DNA of 64,000 bases, taken from contig NC_081554.1 of assembly GCF_963082655.1 (NCBI RefSeq), forward strand, positions 65,594,518 through 65,658,517, read 5' to 3'. Origin of the DNA: Stomoxys calcitrans (lineage: Eukaryota > Arthropoda > Insecta > Diptera > Muscidae). This document shows, piece by piece, positions 34,002-46,929 of this stretch (within the stretch, counting starts at the first letter, position 1; each line of letters begins with the position of its first letter). The translations under genes were made by a program, and so were the position numbers. The notes beneath the pieces are model-generated. The model was not told the origin of the DNA. It saw only the letters and a program-made list of their open reading frames with translations, and searched no databases.

Positions 34002-35015
34002 AGTAAAAAGGCGTTAAGTTCGGCCGGGCCGAACTTTGAATACCCACCACCTCGGGTATATATGTAAACCACCTTTCGTCATAATCTGGCCAAAAATGCA
34101 CAATTTATGCCCCCATAGCAGATAAATCGAAATATGCTTCGATTTGGACCAAATTCGGCACTGACATAATTATTACAAGCCATTCTTCAATTTTGTACAA
34201 CAAAATATTAGTCTTTTTGGTAACTATATCCAAATATAGACCGATTTATGGAGACTTTAATCGAGAGATCAATCCATATGGAAGCTATATATAAATCTGA
34301 ACCGACAAAATTGCAGAAAGATGTCGAAAAGCCTAACACAACTCACTGTCCCAAATTTCGGCGAAATCGGACAATAAATGCACCTTTTATGGGCCTTAAA
34401 CCTTAAATCGGGTGATCGGTATGAATGGCAGCTATATCCAAATCTAGACCCATCTGAGCAAAATTGCATAGAGATGCCGAGGAGCCTAATACAACTCACG
34501 GTCCAAAATTTTTGCGAAGCGGACAATAAATGCGCTTTTATGGGCCCAAAACATTAAATCGATAGATCGGTCTATATGACAGCTATATCCAAATCTTGAC
34601 CCATCGGGGCCAAATTGAAGAAGAATGTCGAGTGGCCTAACACACCTCATTTCAGCAAAATCGGATAGTAAATGTGGCTTTTATGGGCCTAAGACCTTAA
34701 GTCGGCGGATCGGTCTATTTGAAGGCTATATCAAGTTATAGTCCGATATAGCCGATCTTCGACTATGGCTATGGACAAAAAAAAAATCTGTGCAAAGTTT
34801 CAGCTCAATATCTAAATTTTTAAAGACTGTAGCGTGATTTAAACATACAGACGGAGAGACGAACGGACATCTTCTTAGATTTTTACGACGATCAAGAATA
34901 TATATACTTTATAAGGTCAGAAAGGGATATTTCGATGTGTTGCAAACGGAACACCCATCATCCTTCGGTGATGGGTGTTCTTTTATACCCATCATCCTTC
35001 GGTGATGGGTATAAA
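34002..35015 (+). mobile_element. DINE-like element, complete, with doubled 3' hairpin
   Basis: The 5' end has AAGTAAAAAGGCGTTAAG and a perfect palindrome TTCGGCCGGGCCGAA at about 34018, then ACCCACCACC at 34044. Units of the TTTTATGGGCCTTAAACC type follow. The 3' hairpin TACCCATCATCCTTCGGTG then ATGGGTA is perfect, and nearly the same hairpin precedes it at about 34951-34977, so the terminus is duplicated. Confidence 0.85.
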
Positions 35016-35059
35016 ACGTCAATAAATAATTTTTTAGATCATTCGTATTGTTTTTAATA

Positions 35060-36120
35060 GGAAATTTAAAGAAAATTGGGGTTTTTCCGAGACCACACGT
35101 CACCTGGTGATCGGTGCAAATAATTATACACAACTGACAAACAATCACCCACCACCGCGTTTGCCTCCAAAAGACTTCTTTGCTCAAGCTTCTTCATATA
35201 TTCTGACAACAAGGCAGCCGTTGTATTTTGATACGTGTAACTATGCTATCATTGTCATACAGTTCATACAGCTCGTGGTTCATACGATGCCTATATTCTC
35301 CATTTACGATGAATCATTCTCTCAAATACTCCAAGTACTGCCTCATCTGCTTCCGCAAGTACCCATGTATCAGTGTCTTGTATAGTGTCTCTGTTTGCCA
35401 GTATTATAATTCGCTTTGTTTTAAAACTGGTGTCATTCGTTTCGGTTACGGCGGTGCCGAGGTAGATAATAGATTAATAATAGACAAAGTTGCTGACTAT
35501 GGCAAAGTTGTGGTTTCCAACTTTCTCCATTTTCTTTATCTGCTCGGTTGAACAAGGCGTTTTGGAGTTGAAACCATATATTTCGTCTTATCTCGAGTAG
35601 CATGTGTTCTCTTGTGATTGGTGTGCCATATCTAATCACATCTGCATCTCGTATAATCTTCTCCAGCAAAATATTAAAGAGATCACACGGTAGGTGGTCT
35701 CCTTGTATGAAACCTCGTTTGGTATTGAATGGTTTGGAGAGATTCTTTCCTATTCTCACTGAGGAGTGCGTGTCAGCAAGTGTTATCCTGCAGAGTCTTA
35801 TTAAATTTGCATGGATACCAAACCAAAAACACCATTGACTTTAGGTTTTAATCTTTCACACAGTACGCTCAAGAGTATCTTATATGCGATGGGGAGGAGA
35901 CTTATTCCTCTTTAGTTGGCACATTCCATTTTGTCTCCTTTCTTGTGTACGGGACATAGTATGCTGAGGTTCCAACCATCGGTTATGCGTTCTTCTACCC
36001 AGATGGCGCATATAAGCTGATACATAGGCCTTATCAGCATGTCGCCTCCGGTCTTAAATAGTTCAGCGGGTAACCCGTCGGCTCTTGCTGCCTTGTTGTT
36101 CTTTAGTCGGTTCACTGCTA
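35060..36120 (-). pseudogene. RTE-type LINE reverse transcriptase relic
   Basis: On the minus strand the order is RLKNNKAARADGLPAELFKT at 36118-36055, the fingers (WVEERITDGWNLSILCPVHK) and box B (KRGFIQGDHLPCDLFNILLE) at about 35730-35660. Then come KIIRDADVIRYGT, the C-terminal region near 35300, and AKKSFGGKRGGG-like coding near 35180. The palm box with YADD is missing between 35600 and 35420. Many stops occur. It is the same family as 8325-10421 and is interrupted by a MITE at 36121. Confidence 0.75.
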
Positions 36121-36357
36121 TTGGTTGCCCAAAAAGTAATTGCGGATTTTTCATATAGTCGGCGTTGACAAATTTTTTCACAGCTTGTGACTCTGTAATT
36201 GCATTCTTTCTTCTGTCAGTTATCAGCTGTTACTTTTAGCTTGCTTTAGAAAAAAAGTGTAAAAAAGTATATTTGATTAAAGTTCATTCTAAGTTTTATT
36301 AAAAATGTATTTACTTTCTTTTAAAAAATCCGCAATTACTTTTTGGGCAACTCAATA
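36119..36357. mobile_element. 235-bp mariner-type MITE in a TA site
   Basis: The element spans 36121-36355 with terminal inverted repeats TTGCCCAAAAAGTAATTGCG (left, from about 36125) and its exact complement at the right, extended by a few imperfect outer bases (TTGG and CTCAA). TA flanks it on both sides (36119-36120 and 36356-36357). Removing it restores an RTE frame reading NKVHVAVNRLK. There is no transposase inside. From memory, closely similar MITEs occur in many insects, which suggests a recently mobile and possibly horizontally moved family. Confidence 0.92.
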
Positions 36358-36660
36358 CATGGACCTTATTCTGACTAAGAGGTAAACATTCTATACCATC
36401 ATCAGGGTTGGTTCTGCGGTATCCTCTTCGCCGCCAACGTCGGACATTAGCAGTTGGGTAAAATTCCATATCCTCAGCTTGCTATTTGTGTCAGTTACCA
36501 GATTTACTTCCTTGCAGGAAGGATGTGTTTGCCATCGGTTTGATGTTTAATTCTTTGGTAGAATTAAACATCATTCTGACTCCTGTACATCTCTATTCGC
36601 TCATACTCACGTTTTTCTATTTCCTTTTTTTGTTCTGCGGAATAGACGTTTGAAGATTAT
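36358..36660 (-). pseudogene. RTE-type LINE linker region relic
   Basis: This continues the RTE copy upstream of the MITE. The minus strand parallels the plus-strand segment 9890-10200 (RKKKEMERRECERIEMYRR and following), and stops interrupt it. A perfect 12-bp inverted repeat has formed at 36542-36572 that the sister copy lacks. Confidence 0.65.
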
Positions 36661-36669
36661 TTCATGCAA

Positions 36670-37555
36670 ATGTTGACGGTGACTGCGCCTCAAATGGTCT
36701 TCCCGTTTTGTCCAACTTTGGCATACTCTTTTCAACATTTCGGCCTGTATCTAACGAATAAATGCTTCAATGTTGTCTTCCAATGCATCAATTCAAGCGG
36801 GCTTGTCTGTATAGACATGAGTTTTTACATAGCTAGTCTAAAGGCGTTAAATCGCAGCACGACCTATGCGCTCAATTGATCGGTCCCGAACGTGAAAAAT
36901 ATTCACCGAACTCGCCTCTGAATAAGTCTATTGTTACTCGTGCTGTGTGGCACCGTCTTATTGAAATCACATGTCATGCAAGTAAAGTTCTTGCATTTGG
37001 CAAAAAAGTTTGATATAATCTCACGGTAGCGCACACCATTCACAGTTACGTTAAAATTCGCATCATATTTAAAGAAGTATGGTCCAATGATGCCACCAGC
37101 TCATTAAACACACCAATCTGTGACTTTTTCTGGATGCATTGGTAGCTCTTGTAATACTTCTGGCTGATCTTCACTCCAAAATCGAAAATTCGTCGCTGAA
37201 CATAATTTTTCGATAAATAAGTAGATCTTCGGCCAACTTTTCAAGAGCCCATTCACCAACAATTTTGCACTGCGGTAAGTCGTTGAGCTTCAATTCTTGC
37301 ATCAGCTGTATTTTGAAAGGCTTCACACCTAAATCCTTCCGCAAAATTTTCCACGTTGTTGAGTAACAGAGGCCCAATTGCTGCGAAGGGCGACGAATCG
37401 ATAATTGATGGTCTTCATTAACACTGGCCGGTATAGCTGCGAAATTTTCTTCAGTTCGCATTCTATGTAAGCGTGTTGGTGGTTTAATGTCCAACAATGT
37501 AAATTTGGTACGACATTTAGTCACAATAGCCCGAAAAGCCGCTTTAGTGGGTCGA
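36670..37555 (-). mobile_element. DD41D (rosa-like) mariner, N-terminally truncated
   Basis: The minus strand encodes AIVTKCRTKFTLLDIKPPTR then RTEENFAAIPASVNEDHQL and RKDLGVKPFKIQLMQELKLN in the frame ending at 37171. FSDEFSILE follows (first Asp of the triad). The region of the second and third Asp (36880-36990) is damaged by small deletions. At about 37555 the transposase gives way to DINE sequence, so the upstream part of the frame to 37644 is not transposase. Confidence 0.75.
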
Positions 37556-38104
37556 TATGTAATTCTGAACCAATTTTGATGGACTTCGGCGGATGTTTTC
37601 AGATGGGTTATTAAACAATCCGTATCAAATTTCGGGCAAAGCAAATGTGTTCAAACTGTAATAACTACGGTTGACAAATGACAACCTCATTGCAAATAAC
37701 CCAAAATCTGGCGAACATATATATGACAGCTACATCTAAATCTGAACATATTTTGACCAATCTTCTTAGATATTGTGACCGGCATCGAGGTAAGAGTTGT
37801 GCACAATTTTGGCAAGATTGGTCAATAAATGCGCTTGCAGTGGCTCTAGAAGCGATATACATATATGACAGCTATATCTAAATCTGATCCGATTTTTATG
37901 AAACTCCCTAATCATAAGAAAATCCTTCCTACCAAATTTTGAGAGAATCGGTTAACAAATGAGCACTTTATTGCAAAATCGGAGCTTTATCTTAATCCAG
38001 ACCGATTTCGACCAAACTCTTGGTAGTCGTCGAACCGATTTTTTCCACTTTCAATACACTTCGTCTCTCTGTACCACAGTAGTGATGTAGGGTATAAAAA
38101 GTAT
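37556..38104 (+). mobile_element. Second-family DINE-like element, 3' part
   Basis: Its first 90 bases match 46170-46290 in reverse orientation. Units with ATATATGACAGCTATATCTA follow, and the end CTGTACCACAGTAGTGATGT then AGGGTATAAAAA is the terminus of this family. The 5' terminus is replaced by the mariner fragment. Confidence 0.65.
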
Positions 38105-39654
38105 ATAATGGATATACTTCTTTTCCTTACTTCTTGTTTCCTTGCCACTAAACAAGAAAGGAATACATTTAATTTATTGCTTTTACAATGTGTCCAATGT
38201 TGGCAGCATCAAAATGAGAGATTTTATTTTTATGAAAATGACTTAAATTAGGTGTCGCAATCATAGATCTCAAGTCGAATGGAACATTGCCCTAAGCTCT
38301 TTACGAGTGTTAATAAAAACCTTCTAGGCTTTTGAATTTAAAAAATATCTTGAAAAGGACATCAATTTCCATCGTAGATACATAATCAAAAGACAAGCAA
38401 AATAAAATTGAAGTGAACACTGGCAATCGCTTAACTAAAATGTTTCTCGTGTAATCTTCGACCATTATAGGGTAGCATTTTTTTTTTTGTTGTAAGGTTT
38501 TTCCAAGCAACATACAAAGGTTCTCAAAATCTTTTCTTTAAATATAAGGACCAAAGTACAAACACACACAGACTGATGCTGGCACATACGCAGTTTGTAC
38601 AGACAATACATGGGACATGGAAGAGAAAACCTTTTATGCTGATTGCCAGCAATTTTTTTCTTGGGAGAGGAAAAGCATCAAACTTGGCATCCAAGTTTAG
38701 ATGGAGTCTTCAAAGGAAAACGATGACAGGAAACTACCAAAAGGATGATACAAACCCAAGACATTTCCCTAAAAAAGGCGACTTGGTGTTTTTTTTTTTT
38801 AGAAAATTCGTTTTATTTTCCTTGGAATTTCTATTGGCTTCTTTAGCATGGCTTCCTGTTTTTTTTTCTTCCGATTCCATTGAGGAGGATGTGGCTAAAC
38901 ATTTTACAACATTTTCAAATAATAGAAGCTTATTTCTTCAACATTTTGTCCAGCAAGCATTATAGCAAAAAATCCACTTTTATTGAAAGAGATAGGGAGG
39001 AAAAATAGAATGGCAGGAGTTAAGTCTGCTGGAAAATGTTTACCATTATTTGTATTTTTCTTCATTGGCAACCAGGCTAAAGTCAAGACTGAGTTTGGCA
39101 AAGTAAAAGAAAAGTTCTTAATAAATTGTGAAGATATGGATGGTTAGTACGGATTTATTGGCTGATATTAAGCTTTGGCATGGTTTTTAAAGAAGAAATC
39201 AAAAATTAAACGAGTTCAAAATTGTGTACAAGGTTCAAATAGTCACAAAAAGTTCCCGAGCTGTGAGTTGGGAAGGTAGGGGCCAAGAGGTGGCGTATCT
39301 TGAGGAGAAAGTCCTAAAGTATATTTCTCTCTCCAGTCAGTTGCCATCATGCTCCATCATGTCAAATGCTGATTGATAACTTGCCTAAAGACGAGGTAGT
39401 TTTTTTCCAGTGATTGGGCTTACGTTAACATTTTGTTTGAAATCCCTGGTTTATGTCGATCGGCCATGGACCATAGCACACACCGATTGATATGTGCAGA
39501 CACGTGGACACGAATTTCAAAAAATTGACTTAAGAAGTGTATGAGCATTAGGGGTCGCCATTTACCTGATGTCATTTTCTAGACTGTATGAAAAAAATGG
39601 GATATTGTACTCTTCTTATAATAAAAGAAAAGAATTGCTTTGCTAATTGAATTT
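38105..39654. other. No gene seen
   Basis: AT-rich sequence with T-runs at 38479 and 38790. The 129-codon frame at 38576 has no recognised domain and is partly low complexity. Confidence 0.4.
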
Positions 39655-40497
39655 TGAAGACCACAGGAGAAGTATATGTAATCGAATAAGAATTGGGTCT
39701 TTTAGGGGCTCAAAAGGTAAAATAGGGAGGTCGGTTTATAGGGAAGCTGTATCAGGCTAAAAACCGATTCGGACCATATTTGCCACGCATGTTGGAGGTC
39801 ATGGAAGACTCCGTTGTACAAAATGTCAGCCAAATCGGATAATAATTATGCCCTCTTGAGCCTCAAGAAATCAAGATCCCAGATCAGTTTATATGGCAGC
39901 TATATCAGGATATAGACCGATTTGAACCATACTTGACACAGTTGTTGAAAGTCATAACGAAACACGTCATGCTAAATTTCAGCCAAATCGGATAAGAATT
40001 GCGCCCTCTAGGGACTCAAGAAGTCAAGACCCCAGATTGGTTTATATGACATCTATATCAGGTTATGGACCGACTTGAGCCATAATTGGCATAGTTGATG
40101 GAAATCATAACAAAACACGTCATGAAAAATTTCAGCCAAATCGGATGAGACTTGCGTCCTCTAATGGCTCAAGAAGTCAAGATCACAGATCGGGTTATAT
40201 GACAGCTATATCAAAACATGGACCGATATAGCCCATTTACAATCCCAACCGACCTACAATAATAAAAAGTATTTGTACAAAATTTCAAGCGGCTAGCTTT
40301 ACTCCTCCGAAAGTTAGCATGCTTTCGACTGACAGACGGACGGATGGAAGAACGGACGGACATGGCTAGTTCGACTTAAAATGTCATTACGATCAAGAAT
40401 ATATATACTTTAGTGGGGTCATAGACGAATATTTCGAGGAGTTACCAACAGAATGGTGAAATTAGTATACCCCCATCCTGTTGTGGAGATTATAAAA
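39655..40497 (+). mobile_element. DINE-like element, 5'-truncated
   Basis: Units with TATATGGCAGCTATATCAGG and TGCGCCCTCTAGGGACTCAA are followed by the GACAGACGGACGGATGG block at about 40331 and the 3' end CCATCCTGTTGTGGAGATTA. The 5' palindrome is absent. A Helitron-like repeat starts at its 3' edge. Confidence 0.75.
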
Positions 40498-42014
40498 ATC
40501 AATTTGTGTTTGGTTGTATGTTTGTTTGTGTGTTCCTTATAGACGCAAAAACGGCTGAACTAATTTCCATGAAATTTTCACTCATGGTGCATAACTAACC
40601 CGTGGTGAAAAAAAGGATACCAAATTTTTTATATCCCTCCCCCTTACCCTAATTTTCAGAAACGCCAGATCGCGGTGATGGGTGGTGCGATTTAAGCGAA
40701 CCCCTTCCCCAAAAGCCCCCCAAACAGGACTTATTTATTGACCATGGCAATATGGGTCTTAGATAAAAAGTATTAGAGTGTAGAATACGAATCTGATATC
40801 CAAGTATGGGGCCAAATATTTGAGACCGCCCTTCACAAAAATACCCTTAAAAGAGAACAAATTTATGCAATATGGGGCTCAAATGAAAGATCTTTGAGAG
40901 TAAAGCAGGAATCTGATATCAATATTCGGGAAAAAGTGTCTATGGGGCCACCCCAACCCCATAACATCACCCATATAGGACGTATTTGCTGACCATTCCA
41001 TTATGAGGCTCAAATAAGAGGTATTTTAGAGTAAAACACGAATCTGATATATATTTTCAGAGCCAAGTCACTAAATGGCGTGTTTGCGTCTATGGAAATA
41101 TCGCGCTCAAATGAAAGTTATTTGGGAGTAGACCACGAATCTGATATCAACATTCGGGAACCACTGCCTAGGGGACGACCCACCCCCATAACAACCCTCA
41201 AATGGGACGGATTTGCTTACCATGACAATTTGGCTATTAAAGGGAGTGGATCTCGGTTTAACAGTTTTTGGGCCTATAGCCCAAACTGGACATATTTGGT
41301 ATTTGAGATTAGAAAACGAAATTTATATCAAATTTTGAGGCTAATGCCAATATGGGGTTTAAATAAATGATATTTGAGAGTAGAGAACGATGCTGATATA
41401 TTTTCAGGGCTAAGTGTTTGGGTGACCACTCCAAAACACTCCTAAATCGAGCAAATTTACCGATCACGTTAATGGGGGGCTCAAATAAAGGTATTTGAGA
41501 GTAGAAAACGAATCTGATATCCAAATGAGGCACCACTCCTTTTCCAAAACACCACACCCAAAGAATAACAATTCTGGGAACAAGTGTTTGAGGACGCCTC
41601 ATCTCATCAACTCCCCCTTAAACCAATGTCAATAGGGGGTTTAAATAAATGGTATTTGAGCACGATGCTGATATTTTTTTTAGAGCCAACGGTTTAGGGG
41701 ACACCCTCACCCCCGAAAACACCTCCAAATCGGACATCATGACAAAATCGGGCTGAAATAAAGACTTTTAAGAATAGAGTATATCAATCACCCAAACGTT
41801 AATGAACCTACCCTCCGAGCGAATTCATAGCCCAATAAAGATCACATAGGATTCAGATAAAGGCATTTATATTCTTATACTGTCAGTCAAGCGATATACA
41901 TATACTTTTTTTCGTAGCGTAGTATTTCACTTGTCGAAAATACATATTCAAAGGATAACTTTGTTCCATATAAAGTAAAAGAAGGCGCAGCGGAGCGGGC
42001 CCGGTTCAGCTAGT
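40498..42014 (+). mobile_element. Helitron-like repeat element
   Basis: It begins CAATTTGTGTTTGGTTG (a start also seen at 32215 in reverse). The body repeats a unit with CTCAAATGAAAG..TTTGAGAGTA..ACGAATCTGATATC about seven times at irregular spacing. It ends with GCGGAGCGGGCCCGG, a short GC palindrome, then CTAG at 42010-42013 followed by T. Hairpin, CTRR and T fit a Helitron 3' end. There is no Rep-helicase, so it would be non-autonomous. Confidence 0.6.
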
Positions 42015-42439
42015 CTGAAATAAAAAAAATTTTAATAATAACTGAAAATGTTTCTCTCTCGGGCGTACCCTGTGTTTTGTGATTTGGGTCGTTGTGACGT
42101 ATGATTCATATTTAGGTTATGTATACGCCACACTTTCACCTAGGCATGCTTATTAGAGTGTCGCAAAAAACCAAGGTTTTATTTTTGAAACGATTTTTTT
42201 CCTTTTGATCCAACAAAATACGAAATTTTATGGCAATCGGTTAACAATGACTCGTGCCCACATGATATCCAAAGTTTGATTTAAAGAATCCAGTTGAAAT
42301 TCTTAAACAAACAAACATTTATATGGCATTTGTAGTTTAAATATAAATTGTATCCTGCATCTGTAATTTGGCAGAGACAAATTGTTCAATTCGACTCAAA
42401 AACTTTTCCAGATTCGGCTTAGCCATGTTCGTTTCTCTG
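42015..42439. other. No gene seen
   Basis: About 420 bp of AT-rich sequence. AGAGTGTCGCAAAAAACCAA at about 42154 may be the end of an old DNA transposon, but no partner end was found. Confidence 0.35.
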
Positions 42440-43477
42440 TTTTTTCTTTCAATACGTTTCTTAAATACTGAGTCCCAATGATACTCCAGATGACAAGACG
42501 AGTTATTGGCACCTTTAAATTGCCAATGGCCAACACCAACGTCTGTTCCCAGTGAAGGGGCGGCTGGAGGCGAGCGGCTCACGACACCCAGGGATACATG
42601 TGCGATCCCACAAGCTCATGCGGTTGCGGCGCTGGGCCAGTAACCCGCCCCCGGAAAACTATGAGAATCACATTGAGAACCAAAGGAATAGTAAAAACGG
42701 ACCCTCTTAACGTTAACGTTAACGACCCACCCAAACGAAAAAAGAACCATGGTTTCCGGATCTGCACCTGAAATGTCAGCACTCTGTATAGAGAATATAC
42801 GCGCAGTATACGCGCAGTATACGCGCTGGCAGATGTATTAGATAAGTACAAGGCAGATATTACTGTCTTACAGGAAATGCGATGGACTGGGATTGGTGTC
42901 ACAACAACACCAAATGGTGACGAACTATACTATGGCTTACATAACACGAGGCATGAATTTAGCTGTGGATTTGTGGTTAGTCGGAGACTGAAACACCTTG
43001 TCTCAAGCTTTACTCCGGTTTTTGAGAGGCTAGCCAAAATCCGCATAAAAGCCAAATTCTTCAACATCTGCCTTATTTGTGCCCATGCCCCGGCGGAAGA
43101 TGAGGGCGAAGAGACCAAGGATATTTGCTACAAGCGCCTTGAAATAGAATATATATGCTGTCCCGCTCATGATATTAAAATCGTTTTGGGAGATTTTAAT
43201 GCGAAAATAAGGAAAAAAAAACATCTTTGGCCCAACAGTCGGAAAATTTAGACTACACGAGGAAATTTCCCATAATGGATTGAGGCTAATAGATTTCGTT
43301 GCGGCAAAAAATGTCACTGATATATAACGGCGCAGTGGCAAACCATTGCCCACTCCATGGAAAATGGGCCGAAATCCGTACTTGGGTACCGGAAGCCTCC
43401 CGCAAGAAACCCATGGTACGACCAAGAGTGTCGAGATGCTACTGAAGCCAAGAATGTGCCATTTAGAACAAACCAAT
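42440..43477 (+). mobile_element. RTE-type LINE leader and endonuclease relic
   Basis: The leader block (AAATACTGAGTCCCAATG) at 42462 is followed by ALADVLDKYKADITVLQEMR-like coding near 42826-42885. The frame 42877-43251 reads MRWTGIGVTTTPNGDELYYG and later IKIVLGDFNAKI, where the GDFN metal-binding motif is intact at 43190. Downstream a deletion removes most of the second half, and 43380-43460 corresponds to 9745-9820 of the longer copy. RT is absent. Confidence 0.7.
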
Positions 43478-43602
43478 TCCAATCCATTATCCTTTGTTTG
43501 CCTATAAAGAGATATCGGGCAAAGAACTTGACAAATGTGATCCATGGTGGAGGGTATATAAGAGTCGTCCCTGCAGAACTTAGCACGCTTTTACTTGTTT
43601 TA
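43478..43602 (-). mobile_element. DINE-like 5'-end fragment
   Basis: CCATGGTGGAGGGTATATAA and AGCACGCTTTTACTTGTTTT form the reversed 5' terminus. The central palindrome is degraded (GTCCCTGCAGAAC). It interrupts the RTE relic. Confidence 0.75.
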
Positions 43603-43875
43603 TTTGGGAATACAATATCCCAAATTTTTTTTCATGCTGTGTTGAAAATGACGGCGGTTAAATTGCTACCCGCATCGCGCATAAACTGATTAAGTCGATT
43701 TTTTAAATTCGAGTCCACTCTTAGAAGCATATCAGTTGGTATGTTGCCAATGGTGTCGCGAATACTGTTCTCGAGATTTTCTATGGTCCGTGGTCGATCG
43801 ATATAAACCAGGGATTTGAAATAATTCCTCTGAGTCGAGTTTAGTTTAATTTTCCCATATAGACCGATCTCCCAT
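43603..43875 (-). pseudogene. DD41D-type mariner transposase, C-terminal relic
   Basis: The minus strand reads YFKSLVYIDRPRTIENLENS then IRDTIGNIPTDMLLRVDSNL and KNRLNQFMRDAGSN, the C-terminus of a mariner lineage related to the copy at 46370-46850 but distinct from the rosa-like copies. Everything before the third catalytic Asp is missing. Confidence 0.65.
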
Positions 43876-44773
43876 ATCATACCAATATGGATGTAAGATT
43901 TTCGTCCGTTGAGGAATCTTCGTATTCAAGGCTACCCACCGTTTTCCCATAAATCAAAGTAATATTTTTGGTTTCTCATACCCTTAAATTGAGCAAACAG
44001 TCATTTTTATGGTTATGACTACAACAAGAGTTTTGAGCGCCTTTGCACAGTATGTGGTACAAGAGAGAGTGCCACCTTACCAGTCAGCAGGTATCCAGCA
44101 TCACAAAAAATGTTTGACATGTCTGCAATATCATAGAACAGTATTATTTTTGTTGCAGTATATACCAGTAAAAAATTCAAGTTGTTCTTGCCAACCTTGT
44201 GCTTTTGGTCTTTGACAGTGTGCGTACAAATGTGCCATCGTTTAGATGAGTTTTTTTTTTGACGCTACACCTGGTCTGATGGCTGCCAGGGTGTTCCATG
44301 AATCTACGTCGAGTTTTCTTCACCTTTTTGTTATTATCATCGTCATCAGATATCATTAATACCAGAACTGTCTGATATTGGCAATACCGTTTGTCTTTGT
44401 TGCGAAGGACGTTGTTTTATTTCATCCTTAGTTACAATCTTCGCTTGTTGGTGAATGGTGTGTTTTAAATAAATAAATGATGATAATAATGACGATGATG
44501 GAGATGGTGATGGTTTTTTGAGTGATTCTCGTGCATACAATTTGCATACACTGCCATAAGGATGAAAATGGGGAAGGGTGGGGGGGAGGCAACAGTGTGT
44601 GGCAAACATGAGCTTACGGGGTTTTGCTTTAAAGAAACATGGTTATAATAGGCAGACTGTCAGACCGGTAGACGTTTTCGTAAATTAAAAATGCAAGTTG
44701 TTATATGACAAAATGTGAGTGGGTAAGCCATTGGTGGAGATTAACGTTCATGCTCAAGTTATAGCAATTAATA
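43876..44773. other. No gene seen; GAT-rich microsatellite
   Basis: A (GAT)-rich imperfect microsatellite at about 44478-44516 gives short frames on both strands. Nothing else is recognisable. Confidence 0.45.
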
Positions 44774-44845
44774 CAGGGTGCGTCAGAGAAACTTACTTAA
44801 TTGAAAGCTCAATAAAAACAAGAGTACTTCCGTTATTGTTTTAAT
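44774..44845 (+). mobile_element. Solo mariner-type terminal repeat
   Basis: ACAGGGTGCGTCAGAGAAAC followed by TTACTTAATTG resembles terminal repeats of the mariner lineage with the C-terminus seen at 43603 and 46370. No inverted partner is close by, so this is tentative. Confidence 0.4.
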
Positions 44846-44852
44846 TATTTTT

Positions 44853-46366
<1,514 letters not shown>

Positions 46367-46369
46367 TAT

Positions 46370-46850
46370 TTCAGAATACGATACCTCAAATTTTTTTTCA
46401 TGCAGTCTTGAAAAAGACATCTGGTAAATGGCTACCCTCATTGCACTTACACTGATTAAGACGATTTTTGAATTTCGTGTCTACTCTTATCAGTCGGTAT
46501 GTGTGCAATGTCGTCGCGAAAGTTGTTCTTGAGATGAGGTATTGTTCGTGATCGATCGACATAGACCGGGGATTTTAAATAACCCCATAAATAGAAATCG
46601 CAAGGCCTCAAATCTGGAGAGCTTGCCGGCCATTGGAGATTGCGTCTGGGAGACATGAGGAGGTCGGGAAAATGTTGTCGCAACAAATTCATTGAGTCTC
46701 ATGCTGCATGTGCTTTGGCTTTATCCTACTGAAACCACACGTTTCTAAAGTTCATTTCTTCGAGGGTTGGGAGAAAAAATTCCTCGATCATGTTCCTGAT
46801 ATGAGCTGCATTTAAAGAAACTGCAGGTTTGTTTTCTTAAAAAAAATAAT
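46370..46850 (-). pseudogene. DD41D-type mariner transposase relic
   Basis: The minus strand reads VWFQ-stop-DKAKAHAA-stop-DSMNLLRQ and then WPASSPDLRPCDFYLWGYLK. The Asp after WFQ and the Asp of CDFY are 41 residues apart, so this lineage also has DD41D spacing. Two in-frame stops lie in the core, and the first Asp region is missing. The C-terminus (DRSRTIPHLKNNFRDDIAHI) runs to 46456. Confidence 0.75.
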
Positions 46851-46929
46851 GATATTAAGGACTAATTACTCCTATTGCTTACATCGCACACCAAATTGTA
46901 ACTCGTTCACAATAAAGTGGCTCCTGATG

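Noticed and set aside
37171..37644. 157-codon frame that looks like a mariner protein with a novel N-terminus
   Set aside because: The N-terminal ~30 residues come from DINE DNA (the same sequence lies at 46170-46290); the chimera arose by truncation, not gene fusion.
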